64,000 bases of DNA from Pedobacter boryungensis (GTDB lineage: Bacteria > Bacteroidota > Bacteroidia > Sphingobacteriales > Sphingobacteriaceae), in NCBI RefSeq assembly GCF_013204825.1, contig NZ_JABMKV010000001.1, forward strand, positions 1,302,001 through 1,366,000, in the 5' to 3' direction. The translations under genes were made by a program, and so were the position numbers. Shown here piece after piece: positions 1-12,228 of this stretch (position 1 is its first letter; each line of letters opens with the position of its first letter). A model generated the notes under the pieces. It had not been told where the DNA came from, did no database searches, and worked only from the letters and a program-made list of their open reading frames with translations.

Positions 1-493
1 CAGATTTGTACAACATATTATCCGAAAGTGAAATATACACTACACCTTTAAGCACTTTTACATCTACATCGCCCATTTCTTCTCTGCTTAATGATCTTGT
101 TAAATTATTAGTTAAGACCATGTTTAAAGAATCGCTTTTGTTTTTAGCATTAACCAATTGTTGAATGTATTTATTAGAGCTATTAATCTCATCTACCAAT
201 TTAGAAATGTTAACATTACCCTGACTGGTAGAGTTTAAACATTTATTTAACGCAGCTTGTAATGCGGCTGCATTAGATTTTTCTGCAGCTATCTGTTCTT
301 CTAAGCTTTTAATTCTAATTTTTGACCCAGAAACATCGCTTTCGCTAGCTCTTAATTTCTGATTAAGTTCTTCGTTACTTTGCTGTAGTTTAGTATTATT
401 AGATTGCAGTTCGGCAAACTTTTTATTGCTTACACAACCTGTTCCTAGAGCGACTACTAAAAGCACCGCTGGCGCTACTATTGAAAATTTCAT
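1..493 (-). CDS. OmpA-family lipoprotein, N-terminal part (cut by window edge)
   Basis: This minus-strand gene enters from its start codon and runs off the left edge. It begins with a hydrophobic signal sequence ending in LGTGC, so it is probably a lipoprotein anchored at about Cys19. A long polar alpha-helical stretch follows, rich in Gln, Asn, Ser and Lys and probably coiled coil. The last visible residues, KVLKGVVYISLSDNMLYKS, match the start of an OmpA C-terminal peptidoglycan-binding domain. In Bacteroidota this architecture tethers the outer membrane to peptidoglycan. An in-frame ATG four codons upstream (position 505) is an alternative start. The C-terminal domain is not visible, so the family call rests on its first strand and the overall layout. 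Confidence 0.75.
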   Translation of the reverse strand, partial: MKFSIVAPAVLLVVALGTGCVSNKKFAELQSNNTKLQQSNEELNQKLRASESDVSGSKIRIKSLEEQIAAEKSNAAALQAALNKCLNSTSQGNVNISKLVDEINSSNKYIQQLVNAKNKSDSLNMVLTNNLTRSLSREEMGDVDVKVLKGVVYISLSDNMLYKS

Positions 494-561
494 AATTCTA
501 TGCATTTATGTAAAAAATTACTTTATTAACAAATTTATACCCCAAAAAGTTTTAAGGCGAA

Positions 562-836
562 AGAAAGCTTGCCTAAGAATGAAATTCTTCCAAACGTAAA
601 TAACACTCCGTCATTTCGACTGTAGCGTAGCGCAATGAAGAAATCTTTGAACTTGTACTATTACAAAGGTGAGAGAAAGCTTGCCTAAAGAATGAAATTC
701 TTCCAACGTAAATAACACTCCGTCATTTCGACTGTAGGGTAGCGAAATGGAGAAATCTTTGAACTTATACTATTACAAAGTTCAAAGATTTAGCTTCGCT
801 GAGCACTAAGTTGTTCTCGGCTATGCTCGAAATGAC
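562..836. repeat. Direct repeat pair carrying a GTCATTTCGA inverted-repeat element
   Basis: Two nearly identical copies of about 107 bp lie at 562-668 and 674-780. The second runs into a palindromic element at 722-836. Its ends are perfect 10-bp inverted repeats, GTCATTTCGA at 722-731 and TCGAAATGAC at 827-836. A nested hairpin inside pairs AATCTTTGAACTT with AAGTTCAAAGATT. There is no open frame of note. It belongs to the GTCATT...AATGAC family seen at several other intergenic sites in the window. Confidence 0.85.
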
Positions 837-875
837 TACCAATGAAACCAATGAAGATATGATAAGGCAGTTGCT

Positions 876-1275
876 CGTCCTTCCCAACTCGATTGGGAAT
901 TCTTATGCGATAAATAAATTTTACGCTTTAAGATTCCCGCCTACGCGGGAATGACGACAAAATAAATTGATAGAAATCTGTTAACCTGTGGCTAACATAA
1001 CAATGTGATAAGATCTGCTCGTCCTTCCCAACTCGATTGGGAATCCTAATGCGTATAAATTAAATTTTACGCTTTAAGATTCCCGCCTACGCGGGAATGA
1101 CGACAAAATAAATTGATAGAAATCTGTTAACCTGTGGCTAACATAAAAATGTGATAAGATCTGCTCGTCATTCTCAACTCGATTGGGAATCTTAATGCGT
1201 ATAAAAACTCTTTGTTCTTTAAGATAGCTTCGCTGAGCACTTACGTGGTTCCCGCTTACGCGGGAATAACGACAT
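876..1275. repeat. About 145-bp tandem direct repeats with internal palindromes
   Basis: Units start at 876, 1020 and 1166, so the period is 144-146 bp. The first two copies are almost identical and the third is diverged. Each copy holds a short hairpin (CCCAACTCGATTGGGAA) and a second one (ATTCCCGCCTACGCGGGAAT) ending in AATGACG. Together with the preceding repeat this fills the whole gap between the OmpA-like gene and the GH97 gene. No coding frame is evident. Confidence 0.85.
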
Positions 1276-1281
1276 GATATA

Positions 1282-3444
<2,163 letters not shown>

Positions 3445-3543
3445 TTAATTGAGGCTAAATCTACTTATAATATCGGTTAAGGTCAATATTAGTTAAACAT
3501 AAGACTGATAGTAAAGAAGATAAAAGTCTAATTGCCTTTACAA

Positions 3544-3846
3544 TGAACCATTGTTTAACAGCATTGAGCAATTGCTTGGCAACATTAAACTATTGTTTAA
3601 CAGCATTGAACCATTGCTTACCAGCATTGAGCTATTGCTTAACAGCATTGAACAATTGCTTACCAACATTGAGCCTTTGTTAACCAGCATTGAACCTTTG
3701 CTTACCAGCATTGAACCTTTGCTTACCAGCATTGAGCCTTTGTTAACCAGCATTGAACCTTTGCTTACCAGCATTGAGCCTTTGCTTACCAGCATTGAGC
3801 CTTTGTTAACCAGCATTGAACTATTGTTTACCAGCAATGAGCCTAG
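3544..3846. repeat. Degenerate 21-bp tandem repeat array, about 14 copies
   Basis: A 21-bp unit with core TTGCTTACCAGCATTGA repeats with substitutions but without phase slips between the GH97 start and the tRNA. Because 21 is divisible by three, both strands stay open, giving heptapeptide-like translations. These have no recognisable start context and no recognisable protein character, so I treat the array as non-coding. A second, different-sequence 21-bp array lies at about 32992-33228. Confidence 0.9.
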
Positions 3847-3903
3847 ACAGTTGGAAATAACTTAACTTACACATTGTATTAGTGTTTTGTTGGTTCAAGA
3901 CAT

Positions 3904-3932
3904 AAAAAAAGCCTCTCAGGATACTGAGAGGC
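3904..3932 (-). terminator. Rho-independent terminator of the tRNA gene
   Basis: On the minus strand, GCCTCTCAG pairs with CTGAGAGGC around a short loop and is followed by a run of seven T. It sits directly after the tRNA 3' end. Confidence 0.85.
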
Positions 3933-3935
3933 TTG

Positions 3936-4009
3936 TGGGCCCACCTGGGCTCGAACCAGGGACCAAAAGATTATGAGTCTTCTACTCTAACCAACTGAGC
4001 TATAGGCCC
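3936..4009 (-). tRNA. tRNA with CAU anticodon (Ile2 or elongator Met)
   Basis: A full cloverleaf folds on the minus strand. The acceptor GGGCCTA pairs with TGGGCCC, the D stem is GCTC, the anticodon stem GAAGA/TCTTT carries loop CTCATAA with anticodon CAT, and the T arm is CCTGG-TTCGAGC-CCAGG. CCA is not encoded. The anticodon stem lacks the three G:C pairs of initiator tRNA and the first pair is matched, so it is not the initiator. The sequence around the anticodon and variable loop resembles the lysidine-modified tRNA-Ile2 of other bacteria, but elongator Met cannot be excluded by eye. Confidence 0.93.
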
Positions 4010-4076
4010 CGAAAAACCAATTAGGTTTTGCGAGTGCAATGTTACATATTTGCAACGAATTTTGGAAACCCTTTTT

Positions 4077-4712
4077 ATGGAAAAAATAAAAAATATTATT
4101 TTCGACTACGGTAACGTTATTTTCGAAATCAATTTTAAACGTACCCAAGCCGCTCTATTACAATTAGGTATCACCAATGTAGAAGAGTTTTTTGCACATA
4201 AAAATCATAATTCATTATTTGATAATTTTGAGACTGCTGGGATTAATGCGACAGAGTTTAGAGCTGGAATTAGAGCCGCAGCGCATAATCCGAACCTTAC
4301 AGATGCACAAATTGATGAAGCGTGGAACAGTTTATTAATTGGTGTTTCGGGCAATAATCACGAAGTTTTATTAGAAGTTAAAGAGAAATACCGTACTTTT
4401 CTATTGAGCAATAACAATGAAATTCATTACGAATGGATTATCAATTATATTAAAAAAGAGTTTGGCATAGCTAATTACGATGAACATTTTGAAAAGGCGT
4501 ATTTCTCGCAACACATGCGTTTACGTAAGCCTAATGTGAATATATTTGAGCAGGTATTAAAAGAAAATAACTTAAATCCTAATGAAACACTTTTTATAGA
4601 TGATAGTCCGCAGCATATTGAAGGCGCTAAAAAGGCAGGTTTACATACTTTACTAATGGATGTTCATCCAGAAAAGTTAAGAGGTTTTTTAGAACAGCAT
4701 CATATCTTATAA
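4077..4712 (+). CDS. HAD-superfamily phosphatase, YihX-like
   Basis: This soluble hydrolase of about 211 residues probably dephosphorylates a small phosphorylated metabolite. HAD motifs are visible in order: FDYGNVI (nucleophile Asp about residue 10, with Gly in place of the usual second Asp, as in YihX-type enzymes), LLSNNN (motif II), RKPN (motif III Lys) and FIDDSPQHIEGA (motif IV acidic pair). The cap is a small helical insertion after motif I. I chose the ATG at 4077 because the family begins just before the nucleophile strand; a TTG at 4050 would add nine unlikely residues. The substrate is not predictable beyond similarity to glucose-1-phosphatases. Confidence 0.85.
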   Translation: MEKIKNIIFDYGNVIFEINFKRTQAALLQLGITNVEEFFAHKNHNSLFDNFETAGINATEFRAGIRAAAHNPNLTDAQIDEAWNSLLIGVSGNNHEVLLEVKEKYRTFLLSNNNEIHYEWIINYIKKEFGIANYDEHFEKAYFSQHMRLRKPNVNIFEQVLKENNLNPNETLFIDDSPQHIEGAKKAGLHTLLMDVHPEKLRGFLEQHHIL

Positions 4713-4760
4713 ACTCAACAAGATATTTTATTAAATTTAAGCTTACAAACAATCCATAAA

Positions 4761-5078
4761 ATGAGCGAAAAAAGATTTACCTCCTTAAAAGAATTCTATC
4801 CATTCTATTTAACGGAGCACAGAAATTTCACCAGTCGAGTTTTACATTTTATAGGAACCGGATTACTTATTTTTTCCTTGTTTACCGGAATGTTATTTCA
4901 CGATTGGCGTTTTATAGTCGCTATCCCTTTTATCGGTTATGGTTTTGCTTGGGTTGGTCATTTCTTTTTCGAAAAAAACAAACCTGCTACATTTCAATAT
5001 CCATTGTACAGTTTGGCTAGTGATTTCATCCTTTTTTGGGAATTATTAAATGCCAAACAGCCCTTCAGAGTCAAATAG
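4761..5078 (+). CDS. DUF962 / Mpo1-like membrane protein
   Basis: The 105-residue protein carries the family hallmarks: FYLTEHRNFTSRVLHFIG near the N-terminus, two central hydrophobic helices, and GHFFFEKNKPATFQYPL followed by SDF. Conserved histidines in EHRN, LHF and GHF match the iron ligands of yeast Mpo1, a dioxygenase in alpha-oxidation of 2-hydroxy fatty acids. Bacterial members are mostly uncharacterised, so function is only suggested. It lies about 50 bp after the HAD gene, possibly co-transcribed. Confidence 0.85.
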   Translation: MSEKRFTSLKEFYPFYLTEHRNFTSRVLHFIGTGLLIFSLFTGMLFHDWRFIVAIPFIGYGFAWVGHFFFEKNKPATFQYPLYSLASDFILFWELLNAKQPFRVK

Positions 5079-5249
5079 CTTTTACCTATATCAGTATAGA
5101 TAAAAAGCTTTTGCTTTGCCAATCCATTCTATATAGATTTGTTTAAGACGAGAAATTAATTATAAATTCTAATCGAGGTTTATAGTTGAAATAGTTTCGT
5201 TAAATTTACTATACGTTCTTTCTAGAACTAGTATCCCTAAACAAAATGA

Positions 5250-7526
<2,277 letters not shown>

Positions 7527-7566
7527 AAGAATTTGGCATTCCGAGCTTGCGAGGAATTATACTGTT

Positions 7567-7602
7567 AAAATCTCAGCAATTAATTTTGCTGAGATTTTTT
7601 AT
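7567..7602 (+). terminator. Terminator after katG
   Basis: AAATCTCAGCA pairs with TGCTGAGATTT across an AATTAATT loop and is followed by a T run. Confidence 0.85.
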
Positions 7603-7938
7603 TTCTCCTTTTTAAGTAATTAATCCCACTAAATTTTGAATTATCAATATTCAAAGGCATATTTGCTACATGCATACCATAAAACAGCTTCTTAATCTCA
7701 TGTTTGCCTTTAATAGAAGGCAAGTATTGGCTTATGCTGTTTTAAATAGTAAGTTATCGCGAAAAAATTATGCAATAGGCTTTACTTTCCAAACTTCAAG
7801 TAAAGACTTTATTAATTAACCCCGGGTTCTGTCCAACCTTCTTTTTAACTCGGGGAAATAAGTATTACTTATTCATTTCTTTTCTTTTATTCAAAACTTC
7901 GGTAAAACCGTAGAATATTTACTTACCTAATTTTTTAG
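7603..7938. other. Intergenic region, no supported gene
   Basis: The stretch between the katG terminator and the Gre-like gene is AT-rich. It holds one plus-strand frame of 49 codons (7670-7819) with no start-site support and no resemblance to anything I know. The sequence CCCCGGG near 7820 is a local GC patch. I call no gene here. Confidence 0.5.
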
Positions 7939-8340
7939 ATGATGAAAAAATCAATCCTACTTTCAAAAAGTGATTTTAAATTTTTAAATGAACATTTTGA
8001 AAAAGCAATTATGAGTGATTACAACAAATCACGATTGAGAGCTGAAATTAAAGATGCTAAGATCTTCAACGACGAAGATTTGCCAAATGATGTAGTTTCT
8101 TTATATACAGAAGCCACCATTGTGAGCACGGCAGATCATAAAGAGTATGTTTTTAAATTGGTTACGCCTAAAGAAGCAAACATTAAAGTTCAAAAAGTAT
8201 CCATTTTCGCCCCGATTAGTATTGCCTTATTAGGCTACCAAACAAACGACTTAATCAATTGGGAAATGCCCGATGGAATTAAAGAATTCAAAATATTAAA
8301 AGTAAGAAAACTTACTACAGAAGAAATATTAAACAATTGA
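7939..8340 (+). CDS. GreA/GreB C-terminal-domain protein, Rnk-like
   Basis: The 133-residue protein has a short helical N-terminus (about 1-45) and a C-terminal FKBP-like Gre domain. This is recognisable by LPNDVVSLYTEATI, VFKLVTPKEAN, VSIFAPISIALLGYQTND and GIKEFKILKV. Rnk-type proteins lack the long Gre coiled coil and bind RNA polymerase near the secondary channel. The short N-terminus here fits that type. Two tandem ATG codons make the start uncertain by one residue. It stands alone, with a terminator behind it. Confidence 0.8.
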   Translation: MMKKSILLSKSDFKFLNEHFEKAIMSDYNKSRLRAEIKDAKIFNDEDLPNDVVSLYTEATIVSTADHKEYVFKLVTPKEANIKVQKVSIFAPISIALLGYQTNDLINWEMPDGIKEFKILKVRKLTTEEILNN

Positions 8341-8354
8341 TTACAAATGATTTA

Positions 8355-8402
8355 AAAGCCTGTGTTTAAAGACTAAATTATTAAATAAACACAGGTTTTA
8401 TT
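8355..8402 (+). terminator. Terminator after the Gre-like gene
   Basis: CCTGTGTTTA pairs with TAAACACAGG across a long AT loop, followed by TTTTA. The tail overlaps the next promoter-like box. Confidence 0.65.
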
Positions 8403-8409
8403 ATTTTTG
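8402..8409 (+). promoter_or_regulatory. TAnnTTTG -7 box four bases before a start codon
   Basis: TATTTTTG matches the Bacteroidota -7 consensus and is followed by only four bases before the ATG of the small membrane protein. No clear -33 element is visible. If functional it would give a leaderless or nearly leaderless mRNA. Confidence 0.5.
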
Positions 8410-8413
8410 CAAG

Positions 8414-8536
8414 ATGAAAGCCGAAAGAGTAGAAAAAATTAAGTTGTGGGTCAAAAGACTTGGCTTTTGGGGCTTTCTCTTCTTTTTAGTCAAAGGACTG
8501 GTTTGGCTAGCAATTGGTTATTTTATCGTTAAGTAG
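8414..8536 (+). CDS. Small membrane protein, 40 residues
   Basis: This short frame begins MKAERVEKIKLWVKRLGFWG and continues with a hydrophobic helix rich in Phe, Leu, Val and Trp, ending in IVK. A positively charged amphipathic N-terminus followed by one membrane span suggests a single-pass inner-membrane protein with the N-terminus inside. A promoter-like TATTTTTG lies directly upstream. The coding sense, compact spacing and protein character support a real gene, although I recognise no family. Confidence 0.65.
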   Translation: MKAERVEKIKLWVKRLGFWGFLFFLVKGLVWLAIGYFIVK

Positions 8537-8569
8537 ATGAATAAAAAGAACATTGATTAATCCTTGTTC

Positions 8570-9754
8570 CTATAACTTCCTTCTACTCTTCTCCTTACTA
8601 ATTAAACCTAATTCTCTTCCTGTTTGTCCGGCAACAGAAGTATTTTCTTGCGCTCTTCTAAACAAATAAGGCATTACTGCTTTAATTGGACCATAAGGAA
8701 CATACTTAGCAACATTGTAACCTGCATCAGATAAATTAAAGCTCAAATTATCGCTCATGCCCAATAGTTGTGCAAAATAAATATGTGGATGATTGTGCGG
8801 AATGTTGTTTTCATCAATCAACTCTGTTAATAAACGAGAGCTTTCTTCGTTATGCGTGCCACAAACAAATGCAATTTGATCAATATGCTTCACACAAAAC
8901 CTTAAACTCTCATCGTAATCTTTATCAGTAGCAGCTTTATCAGGTTGTATTGGTGATGGATAACCCATCTCTGCAGCGCGTTTACGCTCCTTTTCCATGT
9001 AGGCCCCGCGAACCATTTTCACACCTAAAATAAATCCTGTTTCTTTTGCAATATGATAATCTGCTTTTAAATCTGCCAATTTATCATGGCGATACATTTG
9101 ATAGGTATTGTAAACAACCAATTTCTCTTTATTGAATTTGGTCATCATCTCTAATGCTAATTCATCAATAGTATCTTGTATCCAAGTTTCCTCGGCATCA
9201 ATCATTATGGGAACTTGCTTATCAAATGCTGCTTGACAGATTTTCTCGCATCTTGCTTTCACTCTTTTAAATTCTTCAGCTTCTGTAGTCGTTAATTCCT
9301 GTTTAGCGTCTAATTTCTCTAATAAAGCAAATCGGCCAATACCAGTAATTTTAAATACCGTAATTGGTACTCTAGGATCACCATCTGCTCTATGAATAGT
9401 TCTGATAATCTCTTCACATGTAAAATTAAACACTTCCTCTTCATCTTCTCCCTCTACAGAATAATCTAAAATTGTTCCTACATTTCCTAAACTCAATTGC
9501 TCAATTGTATGCTCACATTCGTTAATGGTTTCTCCACCACAAAATTGTTTAAAAATAGTAGCTTTAATCGCCCCTTTAATCGGAAAACCAATGTTTAACA
9601 AGAAATTAGTAATTGGCGGGCCCACTTTAGTTAGGAAATTACTGCCAATCATTTTAAATAACCAATATGCTTGATTTAATTCACCGTTAGTTTTATTACG
9701 AAAAGCGATTTCTGTATTGTCAAAATTGATTTTTTTTCTGGGCGATAGTTCCAT
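8570..9754 (-). CDS. Proline dehydrogenase (monofunctional PRODH)
   Basis: This 394-residue flavoenzyme oxidises L-proline to pyrroline-5-carboxylate and passes electrons to the quinone pool. The beta/alpha barrel signatures are clear: MIDAEETWIQ, VYNTYQMY, GVKMVRGAYMEKER, the CGTHNEES segment and the C-terminal YVPYGPIKAVMPYLFRRAQEN with its substrate-binding Tyr-Arg-x-x-Glu pattern. It lacks the P5C dehydrogenase half of PutA and resembles the eukaryotic and Bacteroidota monofunctional type. I use the ATG at 9754 (MELSPRKK); an upstream extension of 31 residues would be Cys/Asn-rich and atypical, and a TATTTTTG promoter box lies inside it. Confidence 0.92.
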   Translation of the reverse strand: MELSPRKKINFDNTEIAFRNKTNGELNQAYWLFKMIGSNFLTKVGPPITNFLLNIGFPIKGAIKATIFKQFCGGETINECEHTIEQLSLGNVGTILDYSVEGEDEEEVFNFTCEEIIRTIHRADGDPRVPITVFKITGIGRFALLEKLDAKQELTTTEAEEFKRVKARCEKICQAAFDKQVPIMIDAEETWIQDTIDELALEMMTKFNKEKLVVYNTYQMYRHDKLADLKADYHIAKETGFILGVKMVRGAYMEKERKRAAEMGYPSPIQPDKAATDKDYDESLRFCVKHIDQIAFVCGTHNEESSRLLTELIDENNIPHNHPHIYFAQLLGMSDNLSFNLSDAGYNVAKYVPYGPIKAVMPYLFRRAQENTSVAGQTGRELGLISKEKSRRKL

Positions 9755-9834
9755 TTGAGTGTTTTGATTAGTCAGAAGAGTGCAAAAATATAAATAACAA
9801 ACATTGTTAAGGCAAAACACTTTATAAATATTCG

Positions 9835-9842
9835 TAAATTTG
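9835..9842 (+). promoter_or_regulatory. TAnnTTTG -7 box before the S4-aroB genes
   Basis: TAAATTTG lies seven bases before the ATG at 9850, in the short divergent spacer between proline dehydrogenase and the S4 gene. Confidence 0.5.
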
Positions 9843-9849
9843 CACAATA

Positions 9850-10056
9850 ATGATAAAGTTCAAACTCGAAGGCGAATTTATTCCCCTAATTGCACTCTTA
9901 AAAGCAACTTCATTGGTACAAAGTGGTGGAGAAGCGCAAACTGTTGTAGAAGATGGTTTGGTAAAATATAATGGCGTTGTAGATTATAGAAAACGTCTTA
10001 AAGTGCGCACTGGCGATAAAATTGATTTTATGGGCAAAATAATTGAAGTAATTTAA
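9850..10056 (+). CDS. S4-domain RNA-binding protein (YbcJ-like)
   Basis: The 68-residue protein is essentially one S4 RNA-binding domain: IPLIALLKATSLVQSGGEAQ, then DGLVKYNGVVDYRKR and RTGDKI. This is the YbcJ/RqcP-like small S4 type, which binds structured RNA or ribosomes. Its stop overlaps the aroB start by one base (TAATG), so the two genes are translationally coupled. There is no obvious pathway link to aroB. Confidence 0.88.
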   Translation: MIKFKLEGEFIPLIALLKATSLVQSGGEAQTVVEDGLVKYNGVVDYRKRLKVRTGDKIDFMGKIIEVI

Positions 10057-11114
10057 TGGAACCTATAAAAAACGCTGATCATTTTATTTATTTCGAAACA
10101 GGTTTAAGTCCGTTAAAAGAACTCTTAGATCAAAATAAATACAGTAAGGTTTTTGTTTTTGCAGATACCAATACTGCAGAATTATGTCTACCTACCTTTA
10201 GGGCTTTTTTAGATGATTTAGAAGATTTTGATATCATTGAAACTGACCCAGGTGAAGAAAATAAAAACATTGATTTCTGTATTGGCATTTGGAAAACCCT
10301 ATTAGATTTTGACGCCGACCGCAAATGTTTGATGATAAATTTAGGTGGTGGTGTAATTACAGATATGGGTGGTTTTGTGGCTTCAACCTACAAAAGAGGA
10401 ATAGATTTCATTAATATCCCTACTACACTCCTATCACAAGTTGATGCTTCAGTTGGCGGTAAAACAGGAATTGATATCGACAATGTTAAAAATATGGTGG
10501 GAACATTTAGTTTACCACAAGCTGTGTTTATCGAAAATTCTTTTTTAACGACCTTACCTAAAAGAGAACTTTTGTCAGGCTTTGCAGAAATGATAAAACA
10601 TGGTTTAATTAAAGATAAAAGCTATTACGAACGTTTAAAAATAAGCAATTACGAAACTTTAATTCCTGAAGAAATTTATCGTTCTATTGAAATTAAAAAC
10701 GAAGTTGTCACTGAAGATCCTTTAGAAAAAGGATTACGTAAAATTTTAAACTTTGGTCATACCATTGGTCACGCGGTAGAAAGTTATGCCTTAACAAATA
10801 GTAAAAAACCATTAACTCATGGCGAAGCTATTGCAGTTGGTATGGTTTGTGAAGCGTATTTATCTGCAAAATACTGTAATTTAACAGAAGATGAGTTGGC
10901 GGATATTAGCAAATACTTACTTTCTATTTATCCTAAATATAAAATTGTTGATAAAAGCTTTGATACTTTATTAGAATTGATGCAAAGCGATAAAAAGAAT
11001 GAAGATGGGCATATCATGTTCTCTTTACTAGATGAAATTGGCAAATGCGTTTTTAACTGCCGTGTAACCAATGATGATATTAAAAGCAGTTTAGCATACT
11101 ACAATAGTTTATAA
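10056..11114 (+). CDS. aroB: 3-Dehydroquinate synthase
   Basis: This 352-residue NAD- and metal-dependent enzyme converts DAHP to 3-dehydroquinate, step two of the shikimate pathway. The dinucleotide-binding loop LGGGVITDMGGFVASTYKRG and the active-site segment PTTLLSQVDASVGGKTGID are intact. Metal ligands are expected in SGFAEMIKHG, FGHTIGHAVES and LTHGEAIAVGM. Length is normal. It follows the S4 gene with a one-base overlap and precedes the hydroxylase by one base, so the three genes form an operon separate from the pheA block. Confidence 0.97.
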   Translation: MEPIKNADHFIYFETGLSPLKELLDQNKYSKVFVFADTNTAELCLPTFRAFLDDLEDFDIIETDPGEENKNIDFCIGIWKTLLDFDADRKCLMINLGGGVITDMGGFVASTYKRGIDFINIPTTLLSQVDASVGGKTGIDIDNVKNMVGTFSLPQAVFIENSFLTTLPKRELLSGFAEMIKHGLIKDKSYYERLKISNYETLIPEEIYRSIEIKNEVVTEDPLEKGLRKILNFGHTIGHAVESYALTNSKKPLTHGEAIAVGMVCEAYLSAKYCNLTEDELADISKYLLSIYPKYKIVDKSFDTLLELMQSDKKNEDGHIMFSLLDEIGKCVFNCRVTNDDIKSSLAYYNSL

Positions 11115-11115
11115 G

Positions 11116-12045
11116 ATGAAATTTACTGGGAGCGATATTTCTGTAGGTGGGTTGTTTGGTTTTGTTATCGTTTTAACCTTAGTTGAAATGTATATTAGTT
11201 ATGTACACGACAAAAAAATATACACCAAACGTGATACTTGGACTAATATTTATTTAATGACCGTTGCAGTGGTGATTAACCTTTGCATGAAAACGGCTAC
11301 CTTCTTTTTATTAGCTTATTGTTACCAATTCAGGTTATTTGAAATTTCAAATGTGTGGATTTATTGGATTGTTTTAATCTTAGCACAAGATTTTTTATAT
11401 TGGTTTTTACATACTGTTGGACATTATGTAAGGTTTTTTTGGGCAATGCATGTTACACATCATTCTTCAGAGCACTTTAATTTAACTACAGGTTTCCGTT
11501 CCACAGTTTTTGAACCGCTATACCGTGTGTTTTTTTATCTACCGCTAGCATTTATGGGCTTTACCGCTCTAGATATCCTTTTTGCCTATCTCGTAACTCA
11601 GATTTATGGTAATTTGGTACACACGCAGGCAGTAGGCAAGCTACATCCTTGGTTCGAATACATTTTCGTAACTCCATCTCATCATCGTGTTCACCACGCT
11701 AGTAACGTACGTTATTTAGATAAAAACATGGGCATGGTGCTTATTTTATGGGATAGATGGTTTGGCACTTTTCAAGAAGAATTACCAGAAGACACCATAA
11801 AATATGGTTTAACCACTCAACCAGAAGATACGGGACCGGTTAATATTATCTTTCATGAGTTTATTGCTTTAAAAGCTGATGTTAAAAAAGCACCCACGTT
11901 TATGGCTAAGGTAAAATATATCTTAAATCCTCCTGGTTGGAGCCACGACGGCAGTACAAAAATTGCTAAAGTAATGCAGCAAGAATTACACGAACAAGAG
12001 CGAGTTCAACAAAAGATTATACAATCAGCTAAGCAAGAAAGCTAA
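11116..12045 (+). CDS. Sterol desaturase / fatty acid hydroxylase family membrane di-iron enzyme
   Basis: The 309-residue integral membrane protein has about four hydrophobic helices in the first 190 residues. It carries the histidine clusters of the superfamily: HTVGHYVRFFWAMHVTHHSSEHFN and, later, HHRVHHASN. These bind two irons for O2-dependent hydroxylation or desaturation of lipid substrates. The substrate cannot be read from sequence. It starts one base after aroB and is probably co-transcribed, though functionally unrelated. Confidence 0.88.
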   Translation: MKFTGSDISVGGLFGFVIVLTLVEMYISYVHDKKIYTKRDTWTNIYLMTVAVVINLCMKTATFFLLAYCYQFRLFEISNVWIYWIVLILAQDFLYWFLHTVGHYVRFFWAMHVTHHSSEHFNLTTGFRSTVFEPLYRVFFYLPLAFMGFTALDILFAYLVTQIYGNLVHTQAVGKLHPWFEYIFVTPSHHRVHHASNVRYLDKNMGMVLILWDRWFGTFQEELPEDTIKYGLTTQPEDTGPVNIIFHEFIALKADVKKAPTFMAKVKYILNPPGWSHDGSTKIAKVMQQELHEQERVQQKIIQSAKQES

Positions 12046-12117
12046 AGCTTACATAGAGGCTAAATTCGCAAACAATAAATAAAATTTAATTCTGTTTAAA
12101 TTATTTTCCTTTCTCTA

Positions 12118-12148
12118 TTGACAAATTAAATTCTGTATTGTACATTTG
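12118..12148 (+). promoter_or_regulatory. Promoter of the pheA leader (TTG-N20-TAnnTTTG)
   Basis: TTG at 12118-12120 and TACATTTG at 12141-12148 are separated by 20 bases, a textbook Bacteroidota promoter. The expected transcription start falls a few bases downstream, just before the leader peptide ATG at 12166. Confidence 0.75.
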
Positions 12149-12165
12149 TCAGCAACAAGAAAAAA

Positions 12166-12228
12166 ATGCAATTAACAAACACATATTACTTTGGTTACTT
12201 TTACTATTTTAGTAAGAGCCGGGGCTAG
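12166..12228 (+). CDS. pheL: Aromatic leader peptide (20 residues)
   Basis: The short frame encodes a 20-residue peptide. Eight of residues 7 to 15 are Tyr or Phe (five Tyr, three Phe, one Gly). It starts about 18 bases after the promoter box and stops at 12226, before a terminator and the pheA gene. A run of codons for the pathway end products is the hallmark of a transcription-attenuation leader. The last three codons (Ser-Arg-Gly) are GC-rich because they double as the 5' arm of the antiterminator. The symbol pheL is by analogy only. Confidence 0.85.
   Translation: MQLTNTYYFGYFYYFSKSRG

Noticed and set aside
3538..3865. Open frames on both strands across the first 21-bp array
   Set aside because: They exist only because the period is a multiple of three; no start context, heptad repeats on both strands, no protein-like character.
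3936..4009. Initiator tRNA-Met
   Set aside because: First acceptor pair is matched and the anticodon stem lacks the three consecutive G:C pairs of initiators.
7670..7819. 49-codon frame after katG
   Set aside because: No promoter, no recognisable protein features and no similarity I can name.
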